A DNA stretch of 64,000 bases from Collinsella sp. An307 (GTDB taxonomy: Bacteria > Actinomycetota > Coriobacteriia > Coriobacteriales > Coriobacteriaceae), in assembly GCF_002161805.1 (NCBI RefSeq), contig NZ_NFIP01000006.1:92560-156559 (forward strand), read 5' to 3'. The position numbers and the translations under genes are program-made. Position 1 is the stretch's first letter. Every line of letters starts with the position of its first letter. Of this stretch, positions 26,661-38,690 are shown one piece after another. The notes beneath the pieces are model-generated. The model saw only the letters and a list, made by a program, of their open reading frames with translations. It did no database searches and had not been told where the DNA came from.

Positions 26661-27449
26661 ATGGGAAGTTCATTCGACCGCATCGTCAACCAGAGCTATC
26701 GCAACCTCACGGATATCGATATCCAGATCCTGCAGCAGATATCTGACGAGATGGACCTCGTCCCCAACATGTCCATCGGCGAGCTGGCAGACCGCTGCAA
26801 CGTTTCCACCGCAACCATCGTGCGCATGACGCGGCACCTGGGTTTCGACGGATACAGCGACTTCAAGTATTTCCTGCGCCATGAAAGCGAGCGCGGCCGC
26901 AAACAGCGAACAAACTCGCTCGCCGTAACCACAGCCGCGCAGACGGTTGCCGAGGACCTTGCCCAAACCATACGTTTGTTTGAGCGCACCAATCAGCTCG
27001 ACGAGCTGTACGCGCGCATGGCATCGGCGCGTAAGATTTACGCCTTTGGCACTGGTTACGGGCAGCGCCTCATGCTCGAGGACTTTTGCCGCTGCATGCA
27101 AATGATCGGCCGCGACGTAGTGATGATTCCCGCAACGGGCGAGCTCCGGCTTGTAAAGCAGTTTCTGACCCGGGATGACCTACTCATCATCGCCTCGCTC
27201 TCGGGTTGCATCGACCGCTACCGAGACGTCTTCCAGACCATCAACGTCTGCGGCACACCCATTGTCTCCATCACAAATCTCGGTAACAACGAGCTCGCAA
27301 GCTACACCGCCTATAGCCTCTACTTCCAGAACGGCAACATCTTCGACGACATCAACATGTCCTCAAGTTCGTTTGTCTCTATGCACCTCGTTTTGCACCT
27401 GTTGTTTGAGGGGTTCAAAGCGTGGCTGGAGCGCAACGGCGGCGCGTAA
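26661..27449 (+). CDS. RpiR/MurR-family transcriptional regulator (GlvR-like)
   Basis: This 262-residue regulator has an N-terminal RpiR-type helix-turn-helix (MSIGELADRCNVSTATIVRMTRHLGFDGYSDFKYFLR) and a C-terminal SIS sugar-phosphate-binding domain (about 115-250; IYAFGTGYG, LIIASLSGC). It is divergently placed from the alpha-glucoside glucosidase and PTS genes and probably senses a sugar phosphate made by them. ATAGGAGG lies upstream of the ATG. Activator or repressor action cannot be told from sequence; B. subtilis GlvR, a relative, is an activator. Confidence 0.9.
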   Translation: MGSSFDRIVNQSYRNLTDIDIQILQQISDEMDLVPNMSIGELADRCNVSTATIVRMTRHLGFDGYSDFKYFLRHESERGRKQRTNSLAVTTAAQTVAEDLAQTIRLFERTNQLDELYARMASARKIYAFGTGYGQRLMLEDFCRCMQMIGRDVVMIPATGELRLVKQFLTRDDLLIIASLSGCIDRYRDVFQTINVCGTPIVSITNLGNNELASYTAYSLYFQNGNIFDDINMSSSSFVSMHLVLHLLFEGFKAWLERNGGA

Positions 27450-27821
27450 TACCTCCCAGGGTAAAACATCACCTAGTTAAGTTTGAACTGAGCATTCTCA
27501 TAGATAGTCGGGTGACAGCGTTCTACGGGCTTAAGCTACACTTTTTTAGCAATTTGAAGAGTCGTTGGGTTTTTCCCACGAGCACGCTGATTGTCCGTCT
27601 TCACACATCGAATCTCATACCTTAAGGGACACCATTGTCTGAACTCGTTCGATATCCATCTTAAATCCGGGACCGTGTCTGCAAGCTCTCAACGAACTAC
27701 ACCAGTAACCGCACTCCCGCGAGCCTCCTATGCAGTCAGTATTCTTTTACCATGTAGAACGCGCGAACGCGTGGCTCCTACCCTATCATGGAACTGTATG
27801 TTCAACGTATGGGAGGTTGTC
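27450..27821. other. Intergenic region before the DUF4012 gene
   Basis: These 372 bp have lower GC than the flanks. A small hairpin (CGTTGGG-ttttt-CCCACG, near 27562-27581) could end the regulator transcript. A TATCAT at 27784 may be a -10 box for the next gene. No gene is recognised; the in-frame upstream ATG at 27591 lacks a ribosome-binding site. Confidence 0.4.
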
Positions 27822-29978
27822 ATGCCCTACGATTCCGATCAATCGCGTGCGGGGAACCATTTTTCCGCAGACGGACAGACCAGAAACGTCGCATCTCCCC
27901 GCTCGAGCGCGGGGCCCAGCGAGACCGCTGAGTTCACGAGTGCATATTTCCAGTCGTCTAACCACCCGGGCGCTTCGTCACAACCGCGTGAATCCAACAC
28001 TGCCACGCCGTCGGCATCGCGCGCAACGAGCCCTTCGGACACGTTTGTGCACGCTGTGGAAAGCGGGCGCTCAGTGGATATGGGCGCGACCACTGACCCT
28101 GGTTACGCACAAAGCAACTACAGCAGCCCCCAAGGTGGTGCCCTGCCTTACGGGCCGGCTCGGGGCGGTGGCAGCGACCCTCGCAACAGTTATCATTACC
28201 AGCGCAAGAAGCGCGGTAAGATTATTGCCGGTGTAATTGCCGCCATCGTGGTACTCGTTGTGATTGTGGGGGGCATCTGCGGGTTCACCATGTTCCGCGA
28301 CTATAAGAACATCACTGCCAAAGTCCCCACCCTCATGGAGCAGGCAAGCGGTCTCAAAGACTCCGTAATGGCAGGCGACGGTGAAACGGTGCGCACTACA
28401 GCCGCAACTATCGCTTCTGAGGTCAGCGGCATGAACGACACTTTAAGCGGACTTCCTTGGCAGATAGCGTCGCTCGTGCCCGTTGTGGGGCAGGACGTTC
28501 AGTCCGCGCGCACGTTGGTCTCCGAGGCAGATCGCCTCTGCCAATACGCCCTCATCCCCGCCTGTGACAGCTTGGCAGATGTGAAACTCAGCAATCTTAT
28601 GACTGACGGTGCTGTTAACGTTGACCTTCTGCAGTCACTCGTATCCACACTGCAAAACATATCGCCCGTCATCCAGCAGAGCGCTGAGACCATTGAGGCG
28701 CTTCCTGAGGCACGTATCGGTAAGGTGAGCGAGCTCGTCACCAAGGTGCAGGACGGTGTGCGTACGGCAAACTCTGCCGTTACCGCACTGAACGAAGTTG
28801 CCCCCTACCTGCCCCAGATGCTTGGTGCAGACGGTAATGTCCGTCATTACCTTATCGTCGCACAGAACAACGTAGAATTGCGTTCCACAGGCGGATTCCC
28901 TGGCTCCGCTGGTGTTATGACCGTGGTCGATGGCCGCATCGAACTCGGTGACTTCACCGGCATCGGCACCTCGGCAGACAAGGGTCTTGAGTGGTACGAC
29001 CAAGTCGGCTTTGGCGTTACCGATGAGGAAATCGCCATCTTTGGCGATCGCGTGGGCAAGATTCCCGCCGATACTCCCTATATCTTCGACTTCCCGCGAG
29101 CGTACTCTCTCTTTTCCGCCATGTACACCGACCAGAAGGGCGGCACCATCGATGGCGTTATCGCTATCGATCCGGTCTTCCTTCAGTACCTACTCAAGCT
29201 TACCGGCGGTATTACCATCAACGGCGTAGAGGTGAATGGTGATAATGCCGCACGTTTGCTCATGCACGATGCATACGCGATGTTTGACACCGATACGCAG
29301 GATACCTTCTTCTCAGCCGTCGCTTCTGCCGCCTTTAGCAACATCATGGGCAACCTCGGCAACCTCGATTTGCCAGCGTTTGTAGACGTGGTCACCCGCG
29401 GTATCGAAGAGGGGCGTCTCCAGATGTGGATGGTCAACGAGGACGAGGAAAACATCATCAAGCAGACCGGTGCTGGTGGCGAGGTTAAGACCGATCCTAC
29501 CGCGCCACAGCTCGGTGTATACGCCGGCGATGACACCGCCTCTAAGATTAGCTGGTATCTCTCCACTAACACCACCATGGATGCCGGTACCAAAAATGCC
29601 GACGGCTCAACCACCTACCATGCGACTTCAACCTTCACTAACAACCTTTCGCTTGCTGAGGCAGAGGCGCAACCCACGTACGTTACCGGCTACAGCCCGC
29701 TCAAGCGTAACGTGTCAGATATGTTCATTCATATCTACCTTGTTGCTCCCTCCGGTGGCACCATCTCCAACGTGAGTTCCACGGGCGGAGACTTTAGTAC
29801 TCAGAATTGGAGTGCCCTGAGCTGGAACGGCTTTGGTGTCTACACGGCAAGTCCGCTAATCAACGGCCAGGAAACGGTGACGGTCACCTACGATGTGACC
29901 ACCTCGCCGGAGGCTACCGAGCCCATGGTCATCGACACGACCGCAACGGCTCAGGCTGTCGCTGGCTGGCAACAATAA
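27822..29978 (+). CDS. DUF4012 single-pass membrane protein
   Basis: This 718-residue protein is of the DUF4012 family, found mostly near surface-polysaccharide genes; its activity is unknown. Residues 1 to about 125 are predicted cytoplasmic and disordered (Ser/Pro/Gly/Thr-rich), ending in a basic YQRKKRGK stop. One transmembrane helix follows (about 132-156, IIAGVIAAIVVLVVIVGGICGF), then a helical region and the DUF4012 core: YLIVAQNNVELRSTGGFPGSAG near residue 345. GGTIDGVIAIDP follows. ATG 27822 has GGGAGG 5 bp upstream. Two glycosyltransferase-type genes lie next to it on the other strand, which fits a cell-envelope role. Confidence 0.85.
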   Translation: MPYDSDQSRAGNHFSADGQTRNVASPRSSAGPSETAEFTSAYFQSSNHPGASSQPRESNTATPSASRATSPSDTFVHAVESGRSVDMGATTDPGYAQSNYSSPQGGALPYGPARGGGSDPRNSYHYQRKKRGKIIAGVIAAIVVLVVIVGGICGFTMFRDYKNITAKVPTLMEQASGLKDSVMAGDGETVRTTAATIASEVSGMNDTLSGLPWQIASLVPVVGQDVQSARTLVSEADRLCQYALIPACDSLADVKLSNLMTDGAVNVDLLQSLVSTLQNISPVIQQSAETIEALPEARIGKVSELVTKVQDGVRTANSAVTALNEVAPYLPQMLGADGNVRHYLIVAQNNVELRSTGGFPGSAGVMTVVDGRIELGDFTGIGTSADKGLEWYDQVGFGVTDEEIAIFGDRVGKIPADTPYIFDFPRAYSLFSAMYTDQKGGTIDGVIAIDPVFLQYLLKLTGGITINGVEVNGDNAARLLMHDAYAMFDTDTQDTFFSAVASAAFSNIMGNLGNLDLPAFVDVVTRGIEEGRLQMWMVNEDEENIIKQTGAGGEVKTDPTAPQLGVYAGDDTASKISWYLSTNTTMDAGTKNADGSTTYHATSTFTNNLSLAEAEAQPTYVTGYSPLKRNVSDMFIHIYLVAPSGGTISNVSSTGGDFSTQNWSALSWNGFGVYTASPLINGQETVTVTYDVTTSPEATEPMVIDTTATAQAVAGWQQ

Positions 29979-30018
29979 AACAGTCGACAAGTACAGCCAC
30001 TGAAACAGTGGAGGTTTA

Positions 30019-30052
30019 GGAGGCCTCGTCGTATTAATGCGACGAGGCCTCC
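30019..30052. terminator. Hairpin between DUF4012 and GT2 genes
   Basis: GGAGGCCTCGTCG and its exact complement surround an 8-nt loop in the convergent gap. There is no clear U tract on either side. Confidence 0.55.
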
Positions 30053-30108
30053 GCTGTAGAACGCTACGCAGCGTTTCACAACGCCCCCATTAAGATCAAA
30101 CTCTATCG

Positions 30109-30828
30109 CTATAGTGCGGCATCTATCGTCTTATTGATGCGCGTGAAATCACGTAGTGCATGGTAGCCAATCCCAGCGATTCGCCTGAGATTGATGGAAT
30201 TGACTCCACCTTGACGCGGCTTGAAGGTGACCGGCAGATATGTCACCCTCTGATGTCGTTTGGCATATACTGCCGCGAGTACGACGTTGGTTAGATTAAA
30301 ACCATCGGGTACAAACGCTAGGTTTTCACGCAATGTGGGGGCGCTCATAAGACGATAGGGCGTATTCGCATCGGTCACCGTCACATGAAAAAGCAGCTTT
30401 ACCACAACTTTAAGGGTCTTGGTGACGATTACACGCGAAAAACCGTCCTGACGGCCACGACGCCAACCGATTACCATATCAAAGTCTTCTCTACGATCCC
30501 AGAACGCCCAGAACTCCTTAGGGTTCGTCTGACCATCGGAATCGGTCTGAAACACGTAGTCGGCACCTTGATCAAGAGCGTAACGGTAAGCTTCAATCAA
30601 TGTCGCACCGTGTCCTGAGTTTTCTTTGGTCATGGGAATAAAGAGGGGGTGTGTCCGAGCAAATTCCTGCATCTGAACATACGTGTCGTCTTTACTGCCA
30701 TCATCAAACACTACAAGACGACTCTCACCGCCGAGACGCGCAACTATGGGATACCACTGTTCCAGCGTGCAATGGATATTTGTGCCCTCATTGTAGGCGG
30801 GCATGACGATATACAGGGTGTCGGACAT
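30109..30828 (-). CDS. Family 2 glycosyltransferase (dolichol-phosphate-sugar-synthase-like)
   Basis: This 239-residue GT-A enzyme probably makes a polyprenyl-phosphate sugar or adds a sugar to a surface glycan. It starts with YIVMPAYNEG. The nucleotide-sugar site has VVFDDGSKDDT, and the metal-binding DxD is QTDSDGQT. TPYRLMSAPTLREN and TFKPRQGGVNSI are typical of the DPM1-like group. There are no C-terminal transmembrane helices. Its ATG is 8 bp after the stop of the polytopic membrane protein gene upstream, so the pair probably works together, as in GT2 donor-lipid synthesis plus GT-C transfer. GC is lower than the window average. Confidence 0.88.
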   Translation of the reverse strand: MSDTLYIVMPAYNEGTNIHCTLEQWYPIVARLGGESRLVVFDDGSKDDTYVQMQEFARTHPLFIPMTKENSGHGATLIEAYRYALDQGADYVFQTDSDGQTNPKEFWAFWDRREDFDMVIGWRRGRQDGFSRVIVTKTLKVVVKLLFHVTVTDANTPYRLMSAPTLRENLAFVPDGFNLTNVVLAAVYAKRHQRVTYLPVTFKPRQGGVNSINLRRIAGIGYHALRDFTRINKTIDAAL

Positions 30829-30836
30829 GAATCTAG

Positions 30837-32645
30837 CTACCCCCGGCTATGCGTGCGGCACAACCCTCGGTGAAGCAGTGCCGTATCGATCCTCTTGGTT
30901 ATATATGCTATACCAACCGCGGCATACGGCACGAGCATGACATAGCCAGGCATGGTATATTGCGCTTTTGCCTCCCACACTACATAAAACAGAGCGAGCC
31001 CCGCGACATAAAGCATGGGAGCGAGGCGATCGATAGTAAAGGCTATGCCTTCATCGGCGCGATTGAGCGCACGCCAACCGCGCAACACCGCCACGAGCGC
31101 CGAGATAAGCACGAGCGACTGCCAACCATCCAAAAAGAAAACAATCGCTTGATGAACGGGGCCATAGTAAATAGATTTAAGCAACGGACTCATAGCGCGC
31201 TCCGACATAACGAGGTCAGAAGGAGATGTGCTCCAATTACTTGCTAGCAACGACTCAGACGTGGGGTCACACCACTCCGAGCAATACTTTGTCGCAAAAA
31301 AAACAAGTGCATCAAGAGGTTGCTCGACCATCCGAGAAATCTCCTCCGCAATGAGCTGACGAGCCACCTCATCATAACGTGCCGGATCGTAGGTCGTCTC
31401 ATCGCCTTCATCCAGCGACCAGAGAAATCCCGTGTACCAACCATTTGAGTCGTGGTTGAAACCCATCGCAATATACGCTGAAGATGGCATAGCGCGCGAC
31501 GTATCGATCCCCGTGCGCAGTTCTGCATATCCGTTAATCGTCGATACGCCAGCAACGCAACACACCATAAGTGCCACCAACGCACCGAGGGAAACGAATG
31601 AGCGAGCGAGGCAGCGCCAGTTCCTCAAACCGTAGCCGATCCAAACAACCACCATCGCCACAAGCACAAGTAGCATGCTTGACTTAAAGAGGTACGAGGC
31701 GGCGGCGCATAGTGCAGATCCCGCTATATAGCGAATGACGTACATTCGTGATTGCATTGTAAACGCCTGCCGCACGCATGATGCGGGCGCCATCTTGCCA
31801 TTCCGACCTTCATCTTCTCTCAACCTTATCAGCGCTTTCGCCTGGAATAGCATTGCCCAAGCAGCAAACGCAAGAGAAATCATATTGGGGTAGGCAAACG
31901 TGCTGTAAAACACAAGCGGGAAAAAGCCGAACAGGAGGAACGCCGCAATATTTGCTACACGTCGACTCGTAAAGAGAGCACTTGTCAACATGACTATCGC
32001 ATAGCCAAGCAGCCCAGCAGCGAGTGCATTGATGCATTCCATCACAACATACCTATGGCCTACGGTCACCTCCACGGCATGCACAAGTAAAATGTATGCT
32101 AGCTGATGGGGAAAGCGTTCCACATAACGCCCCGGCTCGTAAAATCGCGATCCCACTACTCCAAATTCGCTCGCTGCGTCAAAGATGGCCGATGAATCCC
32201 ACTCCGGCCACACATCGGCTAAAGCAGCCCAGGCAACACCGAACATCGTGAGATAAACTGCAAGAGCAAACGCTATTTTACGTACGGGGATGCGCTTCAA
32301 TATTCCTTGTCTGTCGAGCATGTATAGAACCGCAAATTGCAACAATATGACGGCAATTACGAGAGGTGTCGTAGTGAACGACAACATAAACGTTCCCGAA
32401 TAATCCGGATAGGTGCTGGTGCATACCAGCGTAGCTATGCTAGTTACGCAAAGGAAGAGCATGCAGCACGCAAGCAGGATCTTCTCTGTGGCCCAGCACA
32501 CGTCCACCCGCTTTATCTTGCTGTTAGTCGAGGCATTACCTTTACTGCAAGACAAATCAACTGCTCCGTCCGTTCGCTCCTGCATAGACCTCACCAATAT
32601 CAGAGGACGACGCTCCAACGCCGCATTTCTTGCAATCTGACTCAT
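30837..32645 (-). CDS. Polytopic membrane protein, probable GT-C-type glycosyltransferase
   Basis: The 602-residue protein has about 11-13 predicted transmembrane helices after a roughly 50-residue cytoplasmic N-terminus. The first large loop carries acidic residues in PEWDSSAIFDAA (about 148-159), followed by RFPHQLAYIL. This pattern resembles the catalytic loop of GT-C (ArnT/PMT-like) enzymes that use polyprenyl-phosphate sugars. I cannot assign a substrate. Gene context (GT2 directly downstream, DUF4012 nearby) supports surface glycan transfer. The GC content, near 50%, is well below that of the housekeeping genes and suggests transfer or relaxed selection. Confidence 0.65.
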   Translation of the reverse strand: MSQIARNAALERRPLILVRSMQERTDGAVDLSCSKGNASTNSKIKRVDVCWATEKILLACCMLFLCVTSIATLVCTSTYPDYSGTFMLSFTTTPLVIAVILLQFAVLYMLDRQGILKRIPVRKIAFALAVYLTMFGVAWAALADVWPEWDSSAIFDAASEFGVVGSRFYEPGRYVERFPHQLAYILLVHAVEVTVGHRYVVMECINALAAGLLGYAIVMLTSALFTSRRVANIAAFLLFGFFPLVFYSTFAYPNMISLAFAAWAMLFQAKALIRLREDEGRNGKMAPASCVRQAFTMQSRMYVIRYIAGSALCAAASYLFKSSMLLVLVAMVVVWIGYGLRNWRCLARSFVSLGALVALMVCCVAGVSTINGYAELRTGIDTSRAMPSSAYIAMGFNHDSNGWYTGFLWSLDEGDETTYDPARYDEVARQLIAEEISRMVEQPLDALVFFATKYCSEWCDPTSESLLASNWSTSPSDLVMSERAMSPLLKSIYYGPVHQAIVFFLDGWQSLVLISALVAVLRGWRALNRADEGIAFTIDRLAPMLYVAGLALFYVVWEAKAQYTMPGYVMLVPYAAVGIAYITKRIDTALLHRGLCRTHSRG

Positions 32646-32854
32646 ATTCTAGCGCCGGGACACCAACCTCAATGTGCTCCGCGCGTCGTTGATAAAAAGC
32701 TCGTGGAAGAGCACATGTAAGAGGATGAATTGGGTATCATAGCGTATCGATTCACGCGTGTCAGCAGCTGCATCATCGGCAACTGCATACACACGGTCTC
32801 ATCCGGGGCTCCCCGGCTATGCCATATAACCAAACGGTACATAGGAGGTGCCAT

Positions 32855-33370
32855 ATGATTCGCGTTGATATCGAGACCATCATCATGGCCTCTGGTCCGG
32901 TGCCGTCGCTTATCGTGCTCAGGGAGCGCTCCGGCAACGCCGGCGCGGGCGCGCCGCTGCGCTCGCTTTCCATTCAGACCGGCTCGTTTGAAGCCGCGTC
33001 CATCAGCTGCGGCATCGACAGCAGCCAGGGCGGGCGCCCCATTACGCACGACCTCTTTATCGATACGCTCGGCAAGCTCGACGCCAAGATTGAACGCGTT
33101 GAGGTCAACCACGTTGATGCGCCTGTTTTCTTCGCGCGGCTCGTGCTTGCTGCGCCCGATGCCGAGGGCAAGACCCGCGAGGTTGCCATCGACGCCCGCC
33201 CGAGCGACGCGCTCGCCCTTGCCGTGCGCGCGAACGCCCCCATCTACGTTGAGGACGACGTTATGAATCGCGCGGGCACCGTTTCGCTCCGCACGGACAC
33301 CGAGACCGGCGAGGACGAGCTCAAGCAATTCGACCAGTTTGTGCAGACGCTCTCGCCCGACGACTTCTAG
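32855..33370 (+). CDS. Bifunctional nuclease family protein (DUF151/BFN)
   Basis: This 171-residue protein is of the DUF151 family, common in actinobacteria; plant members show RNase and DNase activity. Visible family parts are RPITHDLFIDTLGKLDAKIERVEV and AIDARPSDALALAVRANAPIYV, given here as RPITHDLF and DARPSDALALAVR. The start is ATG 32855, with AGGAGGTG 4 bp upstream; the earlier in-frame ATG 32819 has none. The acidic tail ends in SPDDF. It is a single-gene unit between the divergent membrane GT gene and the gyrA terminator. Confidence 0.85.
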   Translation: MIRVDIETIIMASGPVPSLIVLRERSGNAGAGAPLRSLSIQTGSFEAASISCGIDSSQGGRPITHDLFIDTLGKLDAKIERVEVNHVDAPVFFARLVLAAPDAEGKTREVAIDARPSDALALAVRANAPIYVEDDVMNRAGTVSLRTDTETGEDELKQFDQFVQTLSPDDF

Positions 33371-33760
33371 GGCGCCCGCCACTTTCGCAGGCGCTCGGTT
33401 GGTCAAATCACCTTACAAGAGGGCAGTTTTCCTTACTTAACTCGCTATGAAGTGGATCTTCGCAACTTGAAACAGCGCCTTGATTCCACCGTTCTCAGCG
33501 CTACCAGTACGTCAGATCTTCCAATTATCTATTTCTCAATGGAAACCAATGGCGCGGAGCATCACGAAATGCCCTCTCACAGGGTAATTTGGCCAACTCT
33601 TCTTGTATCAATGAGAAGAGCCAGTGTGAGGCGTCCGTTGAACAACAAACCGCCCGCGGCGCGCAGTGCGCTGCGGGCGGTTTCCCACATTGTTGACGGG
33701 CGACGATCCGACAGAGAGCAAGAAGCGCTCTAGCGGATCGTTCACCCACCAATAACGGTG
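33371..33760. other. Intergenic region between DUF151 gene and gyrA
   Basis: These 390 bp contain the gyrA terminator at 33647-33683. The remainder has lower GC and no recognised gene. A 93-codon frame starting at 33452 runs through the terminator hairpin and has no ribosome-binding site. Confidence 0.5.
33647..33683 (-). terminator. gyrA terminator
   Basis: AAACCGCCCGC pairs with GCGGGCGGTTT around a 15-nt loop. On the minus strand GTTTGTTGTT follows. It lies about 78 bp past the gyrA stop. Confidence 0.8.
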
Positions 33761-36520
33761 CTATTCTTCGAGCAGGTCCTCGAGGGCGGCGTCACCGGAG
33801 CCGATGTCCACATGGTCATCGCTATCGGCACTAACGTCGGTCGCGGCGCCAAGGTCGAGCGCCTCCTGACCCTCCATCACGGAGGGAGCCTTGGGCTTCT
33901 TCTTGGCGCTCGTCATGCGCGCCACGGCGGTCACGCGATCGCCGTCGGCCACGCTCATCATCTTCACGCCCTGCGTGGCGCGACCGGTGCGGCTAATCTC
34001 GTCGGTCTTCACGCGGATCACGGTCGCGTTCTCGGTGATGATAAAGAGCTCGTGCTGCGGGCCCACCGTCTTCATGGCGGCGAGCTTGCCCTTGCGCGCG
34101 GTCATCTGGATGGTGTAGACACCCTGGCCGCCGCGGTTCTGCAGTGGGTAATCCTCAACCGGCGTGCGCTTGCCGTAGCCGTTCTCGGTAATCACAAAGA
34201 GGTCGCCGCGGCCGTTGGAAATCTCCATGCCAAGCACGGTGGCGTCGCCCTTCATGCGGATGCCAAGCACGCCCGAGGTGTCGCGGCCGGTCGCGCGGAC
34301 CTGGTCCTCCATAAACATGATGGCCTTGCCCTCGGTGGTGGCCATGATCACACGGTCGCCCTCGCGCACGCGGCGAACGTCGAGCAGCGCGTCGCCGGCC
34401 TTGAGGTTGATGGCGATGATGCCGTCGCGGCGGCTGCGGTCGTACGCGCTCATGACGGTCTTCTTGACCATGCCCTGCTTAGTGGCAAAGAGCAGGTACT
34501 CGTTGTCGGGGAACTCGCGGCAGCTGATGACGCTCGCGATCTTCTCGCCGTCCTCAAAGGGCAGCAGGTTCACGATCGCAGTGCCGCGTGCCTGGCGCGT
34601 GCCCACGGGCAGCTCGTGCACCTTCAGGCGGTAGACCTTGCCCTTGTTGGAGAAGAAGAGCACGTACTCGTGGGTGCTCGCGATGAACATCTCGCTAATG
34701 ACGTCGTCCTCTTTGAGGTTCACGCCACTGACGCCCTTGCCGCCGCGCTTCTGCGCGCGGTAGGCCGCCACGGGAATACGCTTCACGTAGCCGGTATGGG
34801 TGATGGTCACGACCATGTCCTCGTCGGCAATGAGGTCCTCCACGTCGAGGTCCTTCTCCGCCTGAGAAATCTCGGTGCGCCGCTTGTCGCCGTACTTCTT
34901 GGAAATCTCGCGCATCTCGTCCTTGATGACGCCGAGGATCTTCTCTTCGTGGGCGAGCAGGTCCTCGTAGTAGGCGATGGCCTGACGGAGCCCGGCAAGC
35001 TCCTCCTCGATCTTGTTACGCTCGAGGCCGGTCAGGCGACGCAGGCGCATCTCGAGGATGGCGCTCGTCTGCTCGGGCGTAAAGCCAAAGCGCGCGATCA
35101 GGCGTTCGCTGGCCTCGGTATCGGTCTGCGAGGAGCGGATGATGCTGATGACCTCGTCGATATGGTCAAGCGCGAGCAGGTAGCCCTCGAGGATGTGCGC
35201 GCGGGCCTGGGCCTTCTTGAGGTCGTAGCGGGTGCGGCGGGTCACGACGTCGACCTGGTGGTCGATGTAGTGGCGCAGCATCTCCGGCAGGCTCAGGCAC
35301 TTGGGCACGCCACCCACGAGCGCGAGGTTGTTCACGCCAAAGGTCGACTGCAGCGAGGTGAACTTGTAGAGGTTGTTGAGCACAACCTGCGGGATGACGC
35401 CCTTCTTGAGCTCGATAACGAGGCGGATGCCCTTCTGGGTGGACTCGTCGCGCATGTCGGAGATGCCCTCGATGCGTTTCTCGTTTACGAGCTGGGCGAT
35501 TTTCTCCTGCAGCGTGCCCTTGTTGACCTGGTAGGGAATCTCGGTAAAGACCAGGCGGTTGCGGCCGGTCTTGGTAGACTCCACATGCGCCTTGGCGCGC
35601 ACGGTGATGGAGCCGCGGCCGGTCTCGTAGGCCTGGCGGATGCCGTCGGTGCCCATGATGACGGCGCCGGTGGGAAAGTCCGGGCCGGGCATGACCTGCA
35701 TGAGCTCGTCAACCGTTGCATCGGGGTTGTCGATCAGCAGGCACGTGGCCTCAACGGCCTCGGTAAGGTTGTGCGGCGGAATGTTGGTGGCCATACCGAC
35801 CGCGATGCCCGAGGAGCCGTTTACCAGCAGGTTGGGGAAGCGCGCGGGCAGGACCTGCGGCTCGGCGAGCGACTCGTCGTAGTTGGGCTGCCAGTCAACG
35901 GTGTCCTTCTGCAGATCGCGCAGGAGCTCCATCGCGGGGCGGGCGAGGCGGCTCTCGGTGTAACGCATGGCCGCGGCGCCGTCGCCGTCGATGTTACCGA
36001 AGTTGCCGTGACCGTCGATGAGCGGGGTGCGCATGCTGAACCACTGAGCAAGGCGGACCATGGTGTCGTACACCGCGGCGTCACCGTGCGGGTGGTACTT
36101 ACCAATAACCTCACCGACCGTCCACGCACTCTTCTTGTGCGGGCGGTTGGGATAGATGCCGCTCTCGTTCATTGCATAGAGGATGCGGCGGTGCACCGGC
36201 TTTAAGCCGTCGCGCACGTCCGGCAGGGCGCGCGCCGTGATGACCGACATCGAGTACTCGATGAAGCTCTGGCGCATCTCGTGCCCAAACTCAGAGATCT
36301 GCAGCTGGCCGCCGTTGATGTCCTCACCAGCGGATTCGCCGCGATCGACGGTACCAAAGCTCTCCTCAAGCTCGCCGTCGTCTTCCTCTTCGTCCTCGCC
36401 CTCGGCATCCTCAACGTAGACGTCGGTGCCCTCGTCGTCGGCCTCGGCACGCGCCAGCAGGCGCTTGAGGTCGTCGGAGAGGCCCTCGCCCTCGGGCTTG
36501 TTGTTCATATCGTCTGCCAC
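33761..36520 (-). CDS. gyrA: DNA gyrase subunit A
   Basis: The breakage-reunion subunit of gyrase introduces negative supercoils together with GyrB. It has 919 residues. An acidic N-terminal extension of about 70 residues (runs of Asp/Glu) precedes the usual core at [19 protein letters not shown]. The active-site Tyr is in AMRYTESRL. The quinolone region reads [10 protein letters not shown], so Ala148 stands where E. coli has Ser83. The C-terminal pinwheel carries a GyrA box, QKRGGKG. A poorly conserved acidic tail ends the protein. The gene follows gyrB by 9 bp. Confidence 0.97.
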   Translation of the reverse strand: MADDMNNKPEGEGLSDDLKRLLARAEADDEGTDVYVEDAEGEDEEEDDGELEESFGTVDRGESAGEDINGGQLQISEFGHEMRQSFIEYSMSVITARALPDVRDGLKPVHRRILYAMNESGIYPNRPHKKSAWTVGEVIGKYHPHGDAAVYDTMVRLAQWFSMRTPLIDGHGNFGNIDGDGAAAMRYTESRLARPAMELLRDLQKDTVDWQPNYDESLAEPQVLPARFPNLLVNGSSGIAVGMATNIPPHNLTEAVEATCLLIDNPDATVDELMQVMPGPDFPTGAVIMGTDGIRQAYETGRGSITVRAKAHVESTKTGRNRLVFTEIPYQVNKGTLQEKIAQLVNEKRIEGISDMRDESTQKGIRLVIELKKGVIPQVVLNNLYKFTSLQSTFGVNNLALVGGVPKCLSLPEMLRHYIDHQVDVVTRRTRYDLKKAQARAHILEGYLLALDHIDEVISIIRSSQTDTEASERLIARFGFTPEQTSAILEMRLRRLTGLERNKIEEELAGLRQAIAYYEDLLAHEEKILGVIKDEMREISKKYGDKRRTEISQAEKDLDVEDLIADEDMVVTITHTGYVKRIPVAAYRAQKRGGKGVSGVNLKEDDVISEMFIASTHEYVLFFSNKGKVYRLKVHELPVGTRQARGTAIVNLLPFEDGEKIASVISCREFPDNEYLLFATKQGMVKKTVMSAYDRSRRDGIIAINLKAGDALLDVRRVREGDRVIMATTEGKAIMFMEDQVRATGRDTSGVLGIRMKGDATVLGMEISNGRGDLFVITENGYGKRTPVEDYPLQNRGGQGVYTIQMTARKGKLAAMKTVGPQHELFIITENATVIRVKTDEISRTGRATQGVKMMSVADGDRVTAVARMTSAKKKPKAPSVMEGQEALDLGAATDVSADSDDHVDIGSGDAALEDLLEE

Positions 36521-36529
36521 GTGTGCTCC

Positions 36530-38560
<2,031 letters not shown>

Positions 38561-38574
38561 GTTTTCTCCTATCG

Positions 38575-38592
38575 GATACCCCGCCGGGTATC
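38575..38592. promoter_or_regulatory. Hairpin in the gyrB leader
   Basis: GATACCC and GGGTATC flank a 4-nt loop 14 bp upstream of the gyrB start, close to its ribosome-binding site. It could affect translation or be an operator. Confidence 0.4.
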
Positions 38593-38690
38593 ACTTCGAA
38601 CCGATACGCGTTCAAGCTTATCTATGATACCTGATTAAAGTGGCTCTCTAAAGGCGTTTCAAAAGGCTCTACAAGGCCACCAGATTGCCG

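Noticed and set aside
33452..33733. 93-codon frame between DUF151 and gyrA
   Set aside because: It reads through the gyrA terminator hairpin and has no ribosome-binding site.
33758..36205. 815-codon open frame opposite gyrA
   Set aside because: It is a mirror of gyrA codons, biased to His/Ala/Leu/Val, with no known domain.
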